Numbered from the stretch's first letter, positions 36,484 to 45,453 are shown. The stretch: 64,000 nt of DNA from Chitinophagales bacterium (GCA_026928325.1 JAIXKS010000037.1:46711-110710), one strand, 5' to 3'. Notes: a model not told the origin generated them from the sequence alone. A program made the numbers and translations.

Positions 36484-36536
36484 AACGACACAACTCGTAT
36501 AACAATTTTAAAACCAGAACTCCGTATTTTAACAGG
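36484..36536 (+). repeat. left flanking direct repeat of the restriction island
   Basis: Two blocks recur in the same order beyond hsdM. AACGACACAACTCGTAT (36484-36500) resembles 47082-47098 (14 of 17). The block 36508-36536, with core GAACTCCGTATTTTAAC, resembles 47131-47161 (24 of 29 plus a 2-base gap). It may mark the limits of an inserted module. Confidence 0.5.
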
Positions 36537-36561
36537 CTAATATTGATTACAGTTTAATATA

Positions 36562-39339
36562 ATGACTAACCAAAACCCGGAACAAATAGCAAGAGACAAC
36601 ATCGACAAGCAGTTGATTGCTTGTGGCTGGATCATTCAAAGCATCAAACAAATTAATTTGAATGCTGGTATTGGAGTTGCTGTAAGAGAATATTTGACAG
36701 ATGTCGGTCCTGCCGATTATGTTTTATTTGTGGGCGGAAAACCTTGTGGTATCATTGAAGCCAAACGGGAAGAAGAAGGACACAGAATGAATGTTCACGA
36801 AGCACAAGGAGAAGATTATGCTAAGGCTAAATTGAAGCATCTCAATAATGAACCCTTGCCTTTTGTGTATATCAGTACGGGAGAAGTAACACGATTCACT
36901 AACTTCACTGACCCAAAACCAAGAGCCAGAGAAGTTTTTAGTTTTCACAGACCGGAAACTTTGAGAGAATGGCTAAAACAAGATAAATCACTTCGTAGAA
37001 GATTGTTAGATTTACCAATTTTGCATACGGATGGATTGCGAGATTGTCAAATCAACGCCATCACCAATCTTGAAAAATCTTTTAAAGAAAACCGACCGAG
37101 AGCGTTGGTTCAAATGGCAACCGGTTCAGGAAAAACATTTACTGCCATTACCACCATTTATCGTTTGCTCAAATATGCAAAGGCTAAACGAGTCTTATTT
37201 TTAGTGGATACCAAAAACTTAGGCGAACAAGCTGAACAAGAATTCATGTCGTTTGTGCCGAATGATGACAATCGTAAATTTACGGAATTATATAGTGTAC
37301 AACGGCTAAAATCAAGTTATATCGCTAGTGATAGTCAGGTTTGCATCAGCACTATTCAACGGTTATATTCTGTTTTAAAAGGAACAGATTTAGAAGAAAC
37401 CGCCGAAGAAGAAAATCCGAACGAATGGAAATATCAGCCTAAGGAAATTCCACCGATTGAATACGACCCTAAAATGCCGATTGAGTTTTTTGACTTTATC
37501 GTTATTGACGAATGTCACCGCAGTATTTACAACCTTTGGAAACAGGTTTTGGAATATTACGATGCGTTTGAAATCGGGTTAACTGCCACGCCCGACAAAA
37601 GAACGATTGGTTATTTCGACCAAAATTTGGTGAGTGAATATTCACACGAAATGGCAGTAGCAGATGGTGTAAATGTGGGGTATGATGTATTTATCATTGA
37701 TACCAAAGTCACCCAACAAGGTGCAACGATATGGAAAGGTGAATATATTGAACACCGTGAACGATTGACCCGAAGAAAACGAATGGAAATGCAGGATGAA
37801 GATGAAGCTTATTCCAAACAACAACTGGATAAAGATGTCGTTAATCCGAATCAAATCCGAACGATTATCCGCACATTCAAAGAATATTTACCGAGTATTT
37901 TCAAAGACCGATATGATAAAGACGGAAACTTTGAAGTGCCTAAAACCTTGATTTTCGCCAAAACCGACAGCCACGCCAACGACATTATTGATATTGTTAG
38001 AGAAGAATTTAACGAAGAAAATAAGTTTTGCAAAAAAATCACTTATAACAGTGAGGACCCCAAAAGTACGTTGGCTCAATTCCGAAACGATTATCATCCA
38101 CGCATCGCTGTAACGGTGGATATGATTGCCACTGGAACCGATGTAAAACCATTGGAATGTCTGTTGTTTATGCGTGATGTAAAAAGCAAAAACTACTTTG
38201 AACAGATGAAAGGTAGAGGAACACGCACCATTGATTTAGATAGTCTGCAAAAAGTTACACCAACGGCAAAGTTTACCAAAGACCATTTTGTGATTGTAGA
38301 TGCCATTGGCGTTACCAAAAGTTTAAAAACAGATAGTCGTCCGTTGGAGAAAAAACCGGGTGTTCCGTTGAAAGAATTATTACAAGCGATTGCTGTGGGA
38401 GCGAGAGATGAAGAATTGTTCACTTCTTTAGCTAACCGACTAACCCGATTAGACAAACAAATTTCCGAGAAAGAGAAAAAACAATTTGCTGAAAAAGCCA
38501 ATGGGAAAACGGTTTCACAAGTGGTAAAAGACTTGTTGAATGCATATAATCCTGATACCCTTGAAGATATTGAACACCAAGTCAGAACGGAAATGATGGG
38601 TGCGGCACCAGTAGAAATTGAAGCAGTGATTCAAGAAAAAACAGAGGCGTTGCAAAATGAAGCCGCAAAGGTTTTTACCGGTGAATTAAATTCATACATC
38701 GAAAATGTAAGAAAAGCTCACGAACAAAAAATTGATTTAACCAATCCCGATGAAGTCATTCAAGTGGGTTGGGACAAAGACAATGCTCAAAAAGCGGAAG
38801 AGTTAATCAGTAGTTTTGCAGAATGGATGTTAGAAAATAAAGATGAATTAACCGCTTTACAAATTTTCTACAACCAACCTTACCGCAGACGGGAATTGAC
38901 CTACACGATGATAAAAGAAGTGTTGGAAAAATTACAAACCGATAAACCTTTATTAGCACCTATGAATGTTTGGCGAGCCTACGAAACCTTAGACCAATGC
39001 AACGGTTCTCCCAAAAATGAATTGACCGCCATTGTTTCTCTGATTCGTAAGATTACCGATATAGATGCAACTCTAACGAGTTATGACAAAACGGTTGATA
39101 AGAATTTCCAAGAATGGATTTTTAAGAAAAACGCCGGACAACACAATGCTTTTAACGAAGAGCAAATGCAATGGCTGCGAATGATTAAAGATTATGTCAT
39201 CAACAGTTTTCATATCGAAAAAGATGATTTTGACTTGAATCCGTTCAATGCACAAGGCGGATTAGGGAGGTTTTATCAGTTGTTTGGAGAACAGACAGAA
39301 GAAATTATTAATGAATTAAATGAAGTATTAGCAGCGTAA
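36562..39339 (+). CDS. hsdR: type I restriction enzyme, R subunit
   Basis: HsdR is the ATP-driven DNA translocase and nuclease of a type I restriction system. The N-terminal nuclease domain shows the PD-(D/E)XK residues in VGPADYVLF (Asp52) and GIIEAKRE (Glu66, Lys68). The helicase part has Walker A MATGSGKT (residues 185-192), DECHRS, LTATPDKRT and MKGRGTRTI. A C-terminal helical domain follows (about 640-925). At 925 aa it is shorter than EcoKI HsdR but normal for this subgroup. It is the first gene of the island, with the kinase gene 17 bp downstream. The order R-S-M with inserted genes is unusual. Confidence 0.95.
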   Translation: MTNQNPEQIARDNIDKQLIACGWIIQSIKQINLNAGIGVAVREYLTDVGPADYVLFVGGKPCGIIEAKREEEGHRMNVHEAQGEDYAKAKLKHLNNEPLPFVYISTGEVTRFTNFTDPKPRAREVFSFHRPETLREWLKQDKSLRRRLLDLPILHTDGLRDCQINAITNLEKSFKENRPRALVQMATGSGKTFTAITTIYRLLKYAKAKRVLFLVDTKNLGEQAEQEFMSFVPNDDNRKFTELYSVQRLKSSYIASDSQVCISTIQRLYSVLKGTDLEETAEEENPNEWKYQPKEIPPIEYDPKMPIEFFDFIVIDECHRSIYNLWKQVLEYYDAFEIGLTATPDKRTIGYFDQNLVSEYSHEMAVADGVNVGYDVFIIDTKVTQQGATIWKGEYIEHRERLTRRKRMEMQDEDEAYSKQQLDKDVVNPNQIRTIIRTFKEYLPSIFKDRYDKDGNFEVPKTLIFAKTDSHANDIIDIVREEFNEENKFCKKITYNSEDPKSTLAQFRNDYHPRIAVTVDMIATGTDVKPLECLLFMRDVKSKNYFEQMKGRGTRTIDLDSLQKVTPTAKFTKDHFVIVDAIGVTKSLKTDSRPLEKKPGVPLKELLQAIAVGARDEELFTSLANRLTRLDKQISEKEKKQFAEKANGKTVSQVVKDLLNAYNPDTLEDIEHQVRTEMMGAAPVEIEAVIQEKTEALQNEAAKVFTGELNSYIENVRKAHEQKIDLTNPDEVIQVGWDKDNAQKAEELISSFAEWMLENKDELTALQIFYNQPYRRRELTYTMIKEVLEKLQTDKPLLAPMNVWRAYETLDQCNGSPKNELTAIVSLIRKITDIDATLTSYDKTVDKNFQEWIFKKNAGQHNAFNEEQMQWLRMIKDYVINSFHIEKDDFDLNPFNAQGGLGRFYQLFGEQTEEIINELNEVLAA

Positions 39340-39356
39340 ATTTTTATTTTTGTATT

Positions 39357-40160
39357 ATGATAAAAGAATGTAAAATACTTGAAGAAATAGCAGAAGGTGG
39401 GCAAAAAAAAGTATTTTTGGCTGAACACCCTGATGTTGGCAAGGTGGTTTTAAAAATAGGAGAAATAAGAAGCTTTACCTCACTTGAAAGAATAAAAAGA
39501 GAAGTAGAATTACTTACAGGGCTTGATTCAGAATATTACCCGAAACAGTATTATTTTAATATAGATGTGATAGCGATGAAGTTTGATATCATTGAACAAT
39601 ATATTGAAGGAAAAACACTTCGTGACTCAATGACGGAGTTTAATGATACTGAAAGTATTTTAAGGTTGATTTCGGAATTGATAAACGGACTTTCAATTAT
39701 TTGGGGAAGAAATATTGTTCACAGAGATTTGAAGCCTGAAAATATCATTATTAAACCAAATGGTCTGCCCTGTATTTTGGATTTGGGAATAGCAAGATTT
39801 TTAGATTTGGAGGCTTTGACCAAAACCATTTCGCCTATGGGACCTTGCACTCCGATTTATGCTTCTCCCGAACAGTTGACAAACAATAAAAACATAATTG
39901 ACCAACGAACAGATTTTTTTAGTTTAGGAATTATGGCTCTTGAATTATTTTTGGGAGTTCATCCTTTTGATCCCAATTATGTTAGAAACAAATTTTCAAT
40001 AGTGGAAAACATAATGCAAAATAATTATATTACTGAAATACCAACCGTGAAAAGTGATGAAAAGTTAAAAGCATTTGCTAAAAAAACACTACAAACTCAA
40101 CCTTTCAACAGGTTTCGGAATTTTAAAATTTTAAATGAATTCATCGCTAAAAATATTTAA
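39357..40160 (+). CDS. Hanks-type serine/threonine protein kinase
   Basis: This 267-aa soluble kinase consists only of a catalytic domain, with no membrane helix, PASTA or other sensor domain. Catalytic residues are all present: VLK Lys33, helix-C Glu49, HRDLKPEN (His122, Asp124), DLG (Asp142) and SPE (170-172). The glycine loop is altered (EGGQKKVF for GxGxxG), so nucleotide binding may differ. It lies 17 bp after hsdR and 2 bp before the next gene, hence one transcript with both. Possible roles are phosphorylating a restriction subunit or acting as its own toxin or sensor. Neither can be read from sequence. Confidence 0.9.
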   Translation: MIKECKILEEIAEGGQKKVFLAEHPDVGKVVLKIGEIRSFTSLERIKREVELLTGLDSEYYPKQYYFNIDVIAMKFDIIEQYIEGKTLRDSMTEFNDTESILRLISELINGLSIIWGRNIVHRDLKPENIIIKPNGLPCILDLGIARFLDLEALTKTISPMGPCTPIYASPEQLTNNKNIIDQRTDFFSLGIMALELFLGVHPFDPNYVRNKFSIVENIMQNNYITEIPTVKSDEKLKAFAKKTLQTQPFNRFRNFKILNEFIAKNI

Positions 40161-40162
40161 TT

Positions 40163-41329
40163 ATGAAAGTATATCATCAAACAGGATTTCGGGATAAATG
40201 GAATATCGAAAGTTATTCTTCAGGTGTTGGAGATGGTCTCATTTTTTCTCCAATAAATATTGATGCTGATAAATTATTGGCTTTAGAAACAGAACTTAAA
40301 AAAACAGGTTTCCTTGACCCTCAATTGTATTTATTAAATGAAGCTAAAGGAACTTTAGACACCTACCCATATTTCCCAGGAAATTTAAAACCCGATTTCA
40401 CAACACCTGATTTAGATAATAGCCATTTGCAATTGGCTAAACTTTGTGTTGATTACCAAATAGGAAATGAATTTGAATATTTAGTGATTCCCACCAGATA
40501 TTATGCAGATAATCCAACTAATTTTTTTGTACAAAGTTCGGATTATTTTGTAACACCATTCTGCGACTACATTAAAGAAAACACAATTGATAAAAAAGTC
40601 CTTTTATCGGTGATTGTGAAACCAATAATGCTAACCGATGAAGAAAAAAGAAACGAAATATTAAACTGGATTACAGGACATTTGGATATAGATGGCGTTT
40701 ACCTGATATTTGAAAATAATTTTACCAGTAAACAGATTAAAGATTTTGAATACCTATTAAATGTTTTAAGGTTCATTACAATTCTAAAAAATAATGAGTT
40801 GGAAGTTCATTTAGGTTATACAAACAATGAGGCTCTTTTGTATAGTATTGCTATGCCAGATTCTGTAACAGTGGGGTCTTATGAGAACTTAAGGTCATTT
40901 GGCATTAAAAGATTTCAGGATTTGGAAAAAAGCCCAATGAAGTCTCCAAATGCCAGATTGTATAGTTCAAAACTCTTGCAGTGGATTGATTATGAATATA
41001 TTCAAGCAATGAGAAGTTTGATAGCTGATTATAGTGATTATTTTGACGATTCGGAGTATAAACCTTTAATGTTTACGCCAGAATTTAAGTGGCATTTTGC
41101 AAAACCAGAACCTTACAAACATTATTTTTATGTTTTTGACAAGCAAATGAAAAACTTACCAGAATCGCAAGAAGAAAGAATAGAAATTATTAAAAACACA
41201 ATAAAAACTGCAATAAGCTTGTTTAAGAAAATAGAAGATGATGTCTTTTTAGATGATAACAGTGACGGATCACATTTGCCAACTTGGATAAATGTAATTA
41301 ACACTTTTAAAAAAGAAATTAGTCAGTAG
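40163..41329 (+). CDS. unknown protein of the hsd-embedded kinase trio
   Basis: The 388-aa soluble protein is acidic, with no signal peptide or membrane helix. I do not recognise the family. The alternation of strand-like and helix-like stretches in the middle (VLLSVIVKPIML, DGVYLIFENNF, LEVHLGYTNNEALLYSIAMPDSVTVGSYENL) would suit a TIM barrel, but no catalytic motif is certain. It starts 2 bp after the kinase stop and ends 2 bp before the nuclease-like gene, so the three form a tight unit. It could be the kinase target or a partner of the nuclease. The DNA is visibly more A+T-rich than the housekeeping genes. Confidence 0.8.
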   Translation: MKVYHQTGFRDKWNIESYSSGVGDGLIFSPINIDADKLLALETELKKTGFLDPQLYLLNEAKGTLDTYPYFPGNLKPDFTTPDLDNSHLQLAKLCVDYQIGNEFEYLVIPTRYYADNPTNFFVQSSDYFVTPFCDYIKENTIDKKVLLSVIVKPIMLTDEEKRNEILNWITGHLDIDGVYLIFENNFTSKQIKDFEYLLNVLRFITILKNNELEVHLGYTNNEALLYSIAMPDSVTVGSYENLRSFGIKRFQDLEKSPMKSPNARLYSSKLLQWIDYEYIQAMRSLIADYSDYFDDSEYKPLMFTPEFKWHFAKPEPYKHYFYVFDKQMKNLPESQEERIEIIKNTIKTAISLFKKIEDDVFLDDNSDGSHLPTWINVINTFKKEISQ

Positions 41330-41331
41330 TT

Positions 41332-41784
41332 ATGTTTGATACAGAATTAGATATGTCTAAACAATTTGAGAAGTATCTCAAATTGAACTTTGGTAATACT
41401 TTTATAAAGGAATATCAAGGATTGTTTGGTGTGCCTGATTTTCTATTTTATATTAAGCACGAAAGCGGAATTTCTATAATTTCTTTTGAACTGAAACTAA
41501 AGAATTGGAAAAGAGCTGCGAAACAGGCCTTCAGATATAAAAACTTTTCAAACATCTCCTATGTAGTTCTTCCTGAAAACACCCTACAAAATGCTTTGGC
41601 AAACATAGAATTATTTGAGAAATACAATATTGGATTAGCTAAATTTGATATCAATGGAGACTTTGAAATAGTATTTAAGCCCACGCCAAATCTTCCGTAT
41701 TCCGAAGAATTAAATAAAAGAGTTGTCAATTCTGTGGCTTCTAGCAGAAAAAAAACAAAGAATGCCGAAATATTCATTTCATAG
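41332..41784 (+). CDS. PD-(D/E)XK-like nuclease-fold protein
   Basis: The 150-aa protein shows a probable PD-(D/E)XK core: PD at 35-36 (FGVPDFLFYI), E53-L-K55 (ISFELKLKNW) and a trailing Gln65 in AAKQAFRYK. This is the pattern seen in small restriction-like nucleases and their inactive relatives. The tail is basic (RVVNSVASSRKKTKNAE). It is the third gene of the kinase trio, 2 bp after its neighbour. Its size suggests a single-domain nuclease or DNA-end-binding factor. Activity is inferred from the motif only. Confidence 0.75.
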   Translation: MFDTELDMSKQFEKYLKLNFGNTFIKEYQGLFGVPDFLFYIKHESGISIISFELKLKNWKRAAKQAFRYKNFSNISYVVLPENTLQNALANIELFEKYNIGLAKFDINGDFEIVFKPTPNLPYSEELNKRVVNSVASSRKKTKNAEIFIS

Positions 41785-41800
41785 TATTCAATCTGTATTT

Positions 41801-41884
41801 TGCTTAATTAGAAAAACGACAACGAATTTAAGTTATTGATAATCAATTAGTTTTTGCTTCATTAGAATAACGACAGAGCAATTA
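41801..41884 (+). repeat. imperfect 30-bp direct repeat in the spacer before hsdS
   Basis: The block at 41801-41830 (core tagaaaaacgacaacgaatt) recurs at 41855-41884 (core tagaataacgacagagcaat). The spacer from 41785 to 42154 otherwise holds only a doubtful 73-codon frame (41913-42134), whose end is made of the AATTAAAAATTA repeat. Confidence 0.5.
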
Positions 41885-42092
41885 AAAATTATAAATGACG
41901 AATTTAGAATAAATGAATAGCGAGAAAACAAATACAAATAGGAGCGTAATTTTATGTATCGACTTTATAACTAAAAAAGCAACTTCTCTCAAAGTTTTAT
42001 TTGACTGGAAATCTTTTTGTAACACAAAAAACAGTGTAATTCACTCATTATCAATGAAATGTTTATTTGACGGTTATTTGACTGGAGGAAAC

Positions 42093-42154
42093 AATTACGA
42101 ATTAAAAATTAGTGAACAACCGGAAGACAATTAAAAATTACGAATTAAAAATTA
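42093..42154 (+). repeat. AATTACGAATTAAAAATTA repeats at the hsdS start
   Basis: A 19-bp unit occurs identically at 42093-42111 and 42136-42154, the second touching the hsdS ATG at 42155. Related sequence occurs before it (about 41880-41895), inside hsdS at 42694-42725 and at its end (43340-43361). Low-complexity AATTAAAAATTA families of this kind are scattered in many Bacteroidota genomes. Confidence 0.75.
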
Positions 42155-43360
42155 ATGGACAACTGGAAAATTAAAAAACTCGGAGAGGTTTGTGATAAAA
42201 TTTCCCTCAATAAAATCAAGATTAAACAAAAAGAATATTTGATTGAGGGAAAATATCCGGTTATTGACCAAGGACAAGAATTAATTGGAGGTTATTTTAA
42301 TAATGAAGATTTGCTTGTACCTAATGAACCTCCATATATTATTTTTGGAGACCACACAAAAGTTAAAAAATTTATTCCTTTTAAATTTATCGCAGGAGCT
42401 GATGGAGTTAAAGTCTTGAAAGCCAAGAAAAATGTTAATCCAAAGTTTCTTTATTTTCTTTTACACACCATCAAAATTGAGAATAAAGGATATGCACGAC
42501 ATTTCCAATTATTAGAAAAAGAATCATTTTTATTTCCTGAAGATGAAAAGGTGCAGCAAGCCATCGTTTCCAAAATAGAAGAACTATTCAGTGAGTTAGA
42601 CCAAGGCATTGCAGCACTCAAAAAAGCACAAGAACAACTCAAAACCTACCGACAAAGTGTATTGAAATGGGCGTTTGAAGGAAAACTTTTGGCAATTAAA
42701 AATGAAGAATTAAAAATTAAAAATCAAAAAGAAGGAGAATTGCCGGAGGGCTGGGAATGGAAGAAATTGAAAGATATTTCAAGTGATGTTTCTGACGGAG
42801 ACCATCAGGCACCGCCGAAATCTGTAGAAGGCATTCCATTTATTACCATATCAAATGTCAACAAAATAACAGGCAAAATTGATTTCTCCGATACTTTCAA
42901 AGTTAATGTAGAATACTTTAAGAACTTAAAAGAAAACCGAAAACCGAAAATTGGAGACGTTTTATATACTGTTACAGGTTCTTTTGGAATACCAATTATA
43001 ATTGACTTTGAAAAGGATTTTTGTTTTCAGCGCCATATTGGGTTAATAAGACTTCTGCCTGAAATCAGTCAAAAATGGTTATATTATTTATTGCAAAGTC
43101 CTCAAATATATGCACAAGCAAAAGAAACAGCTACAGGAACAGCTCAAAAAACAGTTGCTTTAAATTCTTTAAGAAATTTCAATATTCCATATTGCTCTCA
43201 CACAGAACAGCACCTTATCGTCCAAGCCATCGAAAGTCGCCTGAGTGTAGCCGATAAATTAGCAGAAAACATCCACGAAAGTTTGCAAAAAGCAGAAACG
43301 TTACGGCAGAGTATTTTGAAGCAAGCGTTTGAGGGGAAGTTAAAAATTGGAAATTCGTAA
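42155..43360 (+). CDS. hsdS: type I restriction enzyme, specificity subunit
   Basis: HsdS chooses the DNA site for both methylation and cleavage. The 401-aa protein has the standard two halves. Target-recognition domain 1 (about 1-135) is followed by a conserved helix (KIEELFSELDQGIAALKKAQEQLKTYRQSVLKWAFEGKL). Target-recognition domain 2 (about 200-350) is followed by a matching helix ending AETLRQSILKQAFEGKL. The joint between the first helix and domain 2 is encoded by the AATTAAAAATTA-type repeat and reads IKNEELKIKNQKE, so the repeat has become a linker. The methylated sequence cannot be predicted. Confidence 0.95.
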   Translation: MDNWKIKKLGEVCDKISLNKIKIKQKEYLIEGKYPVIDQGQELIGGYFNNEDLLVPNEPPYIIFGDHTKVKKFIPFKFIAGADGVKVLKAKKNVNPKFLYFLLHTIKIENKGYARHFQLLEKESFLFPEDEKVQQAIVSKIEELFSELDQGIAALKKAQEQLKTYRQSVLKWAFEGKLLAIKNEELKIKNQKEGELPEGWEWKKLKDISSDVSDGDHQAPPKSVEGIPFITISNVNKITGKIDFSDTFKVNVEYFKNLKENRKPKIGDVLYTVTGSFGIPIIIDFEKDFCFQRHIGLIRLLPEISQKWLYYLLQSPQIYAQAKETATGTAQKTVALNSLRNFNIPYCSHTEQHLIVQAIESRLSVADKLAENIHESLQKAETLRQSILKQAFEGKLKIGNS

Positions 43361-43370
43361 TTGAAAGATA

Positions 43371-43988
43371 ATGGCTAAGAAAGAAAGTAATATTAACCCA
43401 ATACTGTCCAACCGTAAGGTGAAAATTATGGTAGGCTCAACCGTGTATGGCTTTGAAGACCAGTTGTCTCAAATCGTTGCTCAGTTAAATACCTTGGGAT
43501 ATGATGTGCTGAATTCTCATCACGGAAGTATCAAGGTTAATCCCAATTTATCTAATTTAGAAAATTGTTTGAAAGCAGTCGCTGAATGTGATTTGTTTTT
43601 GGGTATTATTCGACCTTATTGCGGGACAGACAAAATTGGAGAAAAGAATATCACATTCGAGGAAATTAAAGAAGCAATCCGATTGAAAAAGCCTTATTGG
43701 TTCTTGGTTCATCGGGATGTTGTTTATACCCGACTGCTTTTAAGGAAAATGAAATTAAAAAGTGGCGATGAAGTGGTTTTTACTGATAACCGATTGTTTG
43801 ACAAACTTTCGATTGAGATGTATGAATATGTTATAAAAAATCACATTCCTGTCACACTGCGTAATGGCAACTGGGCTCAAGAGTTTTATCGTTTGGACGA
43901 GATGATGGTTTATATCAATGCTCAATTTACTGACAAAGATTTCATTAATGAAATTTTAAACTTTAAAATCAACGAAGATGAAAAATAG
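43371..43988 (+). CDS. stand-alone DUF4062 protein
   Basis: The 205-aa protein matches the DUF4062 pattern: VKIMVGSTVYGFEDQLSQIVAQLNTLGYDV near the N terminus, then LKAVAECDLFLGIIRPYCGTD and ITFEEIKEAIRLKKPYWFLVH. The fold is related to TIR and nucleoside-deoxyribosyltransferase domains. In other proteins it is the N-terminal domain of large signalling ATPases, but here it is alone. It starts 10 bp after hsdS and overlaps the next gene by 11 bp, so the two should be translated together. Whether it has enzymatic activity or only senses a ligand is unknown. Confidence 0.85.
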   Translation: MAKKESNINPILSNRKVKIMVGSTVYGFEDQLSQIVAQLNTLGYDVLNSHHGSIKVNPNLSNLENCLKAVAECDLFLGIIRPYCGTDKIGEKNITFEEIKEAIRLKKPYWFLVHRDVVYTRLLLRKMKLKSGDEVVFTDNRLFDKLSIEMYEYVIKNHIPVTLRNGNWAQEFYRLDEMMVYINAQFTDKDFINEILNFKINEDEK

Positions 43989-45453
43989 TTTTATCATAGA
44001 AAATCTGTTGCAACAGAAAGAAGGCGTTCGTTTGGAGTTTATAGAACAACCAAACATTGATTCCATTGCTAAATCCATTACTTCATTTATTAATACCGAA
44101 GGCGGTGATTTAGTTATTGGGATTGATGGCAAGAAAAATGTGTTAGGAGTTGAAAATGCTCAACAACAATCCATTGAAATACAAAACATTTTGGTGGAAT
44201 CAATTAAACCGACTGCACCCATTTCAATTCAGGTAATCCCTTACAAAAAAAAGGATGTTATTTTAATCAGTGTTTGGGAGGGAGCAAAAAAACCTTATCA
44301 ATACAAAGGCTCCATTTACAATAGAATTGGAAAAACAACAAAAGCTACAAGTCCTGACAAACTTTCTCAACTTATTTTAGAGCGTAAGCAAGCTGATTTT
44401 CATTGGGAGCGAATGCCCGTATTGGGAGCTGAGATAGAAGATTTGGATGAAGTTGAAATTAAAAAAACAATCAAATCCTATCAGGAATATAGAAATAATA
44501 CAAATATAGAAGATGTTGAAGATTTTTTAATTCAGGTTGGACTGCTTCAAAATGGCAATATTACCAATGCCTGTATGTTATTATTTGGTAAAAACCCAAC
44601 TCGTTTTATCCCACAATCAAGGATTAGAATCACCATTTATCCTTCCAATATTTCCGGAGATCAGTTTTTAGATGATAAGATATTTGAAGGAAATGTTTTT
44701 AAAAATATCACTTCAATCTTTGATTATTTAGAAATCGTTTACGGTAAAAACCTATTGGTTAAAGGTCTTGAAAGAACTGAAAAAGCCAATTATCCGGTGT
44801 TAGCTATGCGTGAAGGTATCTTAAACGCCATTGTGCATCGTGATTATAATTCCGTGAAAGGTTTCCTTCAAATAGCTATTTATTCCGACCGAACAGAAAT
44901 CAGTAATTATGGCGCTTTACCTGACGGCATTACAATCGCTGATTTAAAAACAGAGCACAGTTCTATTCTTCGCAATCCTGATATTGCCCAAATGTGTTTT
45001 TATAGGAAATATATAGAAATGCTTGGAACAGGTACACAAAGAATGATTAGAGATTGCAAAGAAAATAAGTTTAAACTTCCTGTATGGAAGCAGAGCGATA
45101 ATGTTACTACTGTAATTTTCCCGGGTGTAGAACACAACAGAAAGGATCAGGCGATTGATGGCGTAGTAAATGGCGTAGTAAATGGCGTAGTAAATGACGC
45201 TGTAAAGAAAGGGATAATTGGCGCTGTAAATGACGTAGTAAATGACGTTCTAATTGAAATAATAAAAGCCCTAAAAATCAGTGAAGACGGAATATCCATA
45301 AATGAACTGACTTTAAACATAAACAAGTCACACAGAACAATGCAACGATATATCCAACTTTTGAGAACACTCGATTTAATAGAGTTCAGAGGTGCCCCAA
45401 AGACTGGTAAATATTATTTGACAGATGAAGCTGAGAAAAATTTGAAACAATAA
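43978..45453 (+). CDS. AlbA_2 (Schlafen-like)/RecG-related putative ATP-binding regulator
   Basis: The 491-aa protein begins with an AlbA_2 domain (about 12-130: GVRLEFIEQ, ITSFINTEGGDLVIGIDGKKNVLGVE). It continues with the GHKL-type ATP-binding segment usual in these proteins (LAMREGILNAIVHRDYNS, near residue 280, then GTGTQRMIRDC). It ends in a winged-helix domain (ISINELTLNINKSHRTMQRYIQLLRTLDLIEF). It is often labelled ATP-dependent DNA helicase but has no helicase motifs. A 12-bp in-frame tandem repeat (45160-45195 and decayed copies) encodes GVVN units just before the winged helix. The domain set suits a DNA- or RNA-binding regulator or effector in defence loci. Confidence 0.88.
   Translation: MKNSFIIENLLQQKEGVRLEFIEQPNIDSIAKSITSFINTEGGDLVIGIDGKKNVLGVENAQQQSIEIQNILVESIKPTAPISIQVIPYKKKDVILISVWEGAKKPYQYKGSIYNRIGKTTKATSPDKLSQLILERKQADFHWERMPVLGAEIEDLDEVEIKKTIKSYQEYRNNTNIEDVEDFLIQVGLLQNGNITNACMLLFGKNPTRFIPQSRIRITIYPSNISGDQFLDDKIFEGNVFKNITSIFDYLEIVYGKNLLVKGLERTEKANYPVLAMREGILNAIVHRDYNSVKGFLQIAIYSDRTEISNYGALPDGITIADLKTEHSSILRNPDIAQMCFYRKYIEMLGTGTQRMIRDCKENKFKLPVWKQSDNVTTVIFPGVEHNRKDQAIDGVVNGVVNGVVNDAVKKGIIGAVNDVVNDVLIEIIKALKISEDGISINELTLNINKSHRTMQRYIQLLRTLDLIEFRGAPKTGKYYLTDEAEKNLKQ
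45160..45255 (+). repeat. in-frame 12-bp tandem repeat
   Basis: GGCGTAGTAAAT occurs three times exactly (45160-45171, 45172-45183, 45184-45195). Decayed units follow at 45196-45207, 45220-45231, 45232-45243 and 45244-45255. Each unit encodes G/D-V/A-V-N, so changes in copy number keep the frame and alter linker length. Confidence 0.9.

Noticed and set aside
41913-42134. 73-codon frame between the nuclease-like gene and hsdS
   Set aside because: Its 3' part is made of the AATTAAAAATTA repeat, it has no family likeness and sits in low-complexity DNA.
45160-45255. CRISPR-like array
   Set aside because: Units are 12 bp without spacers and lie in frame inside a gene.
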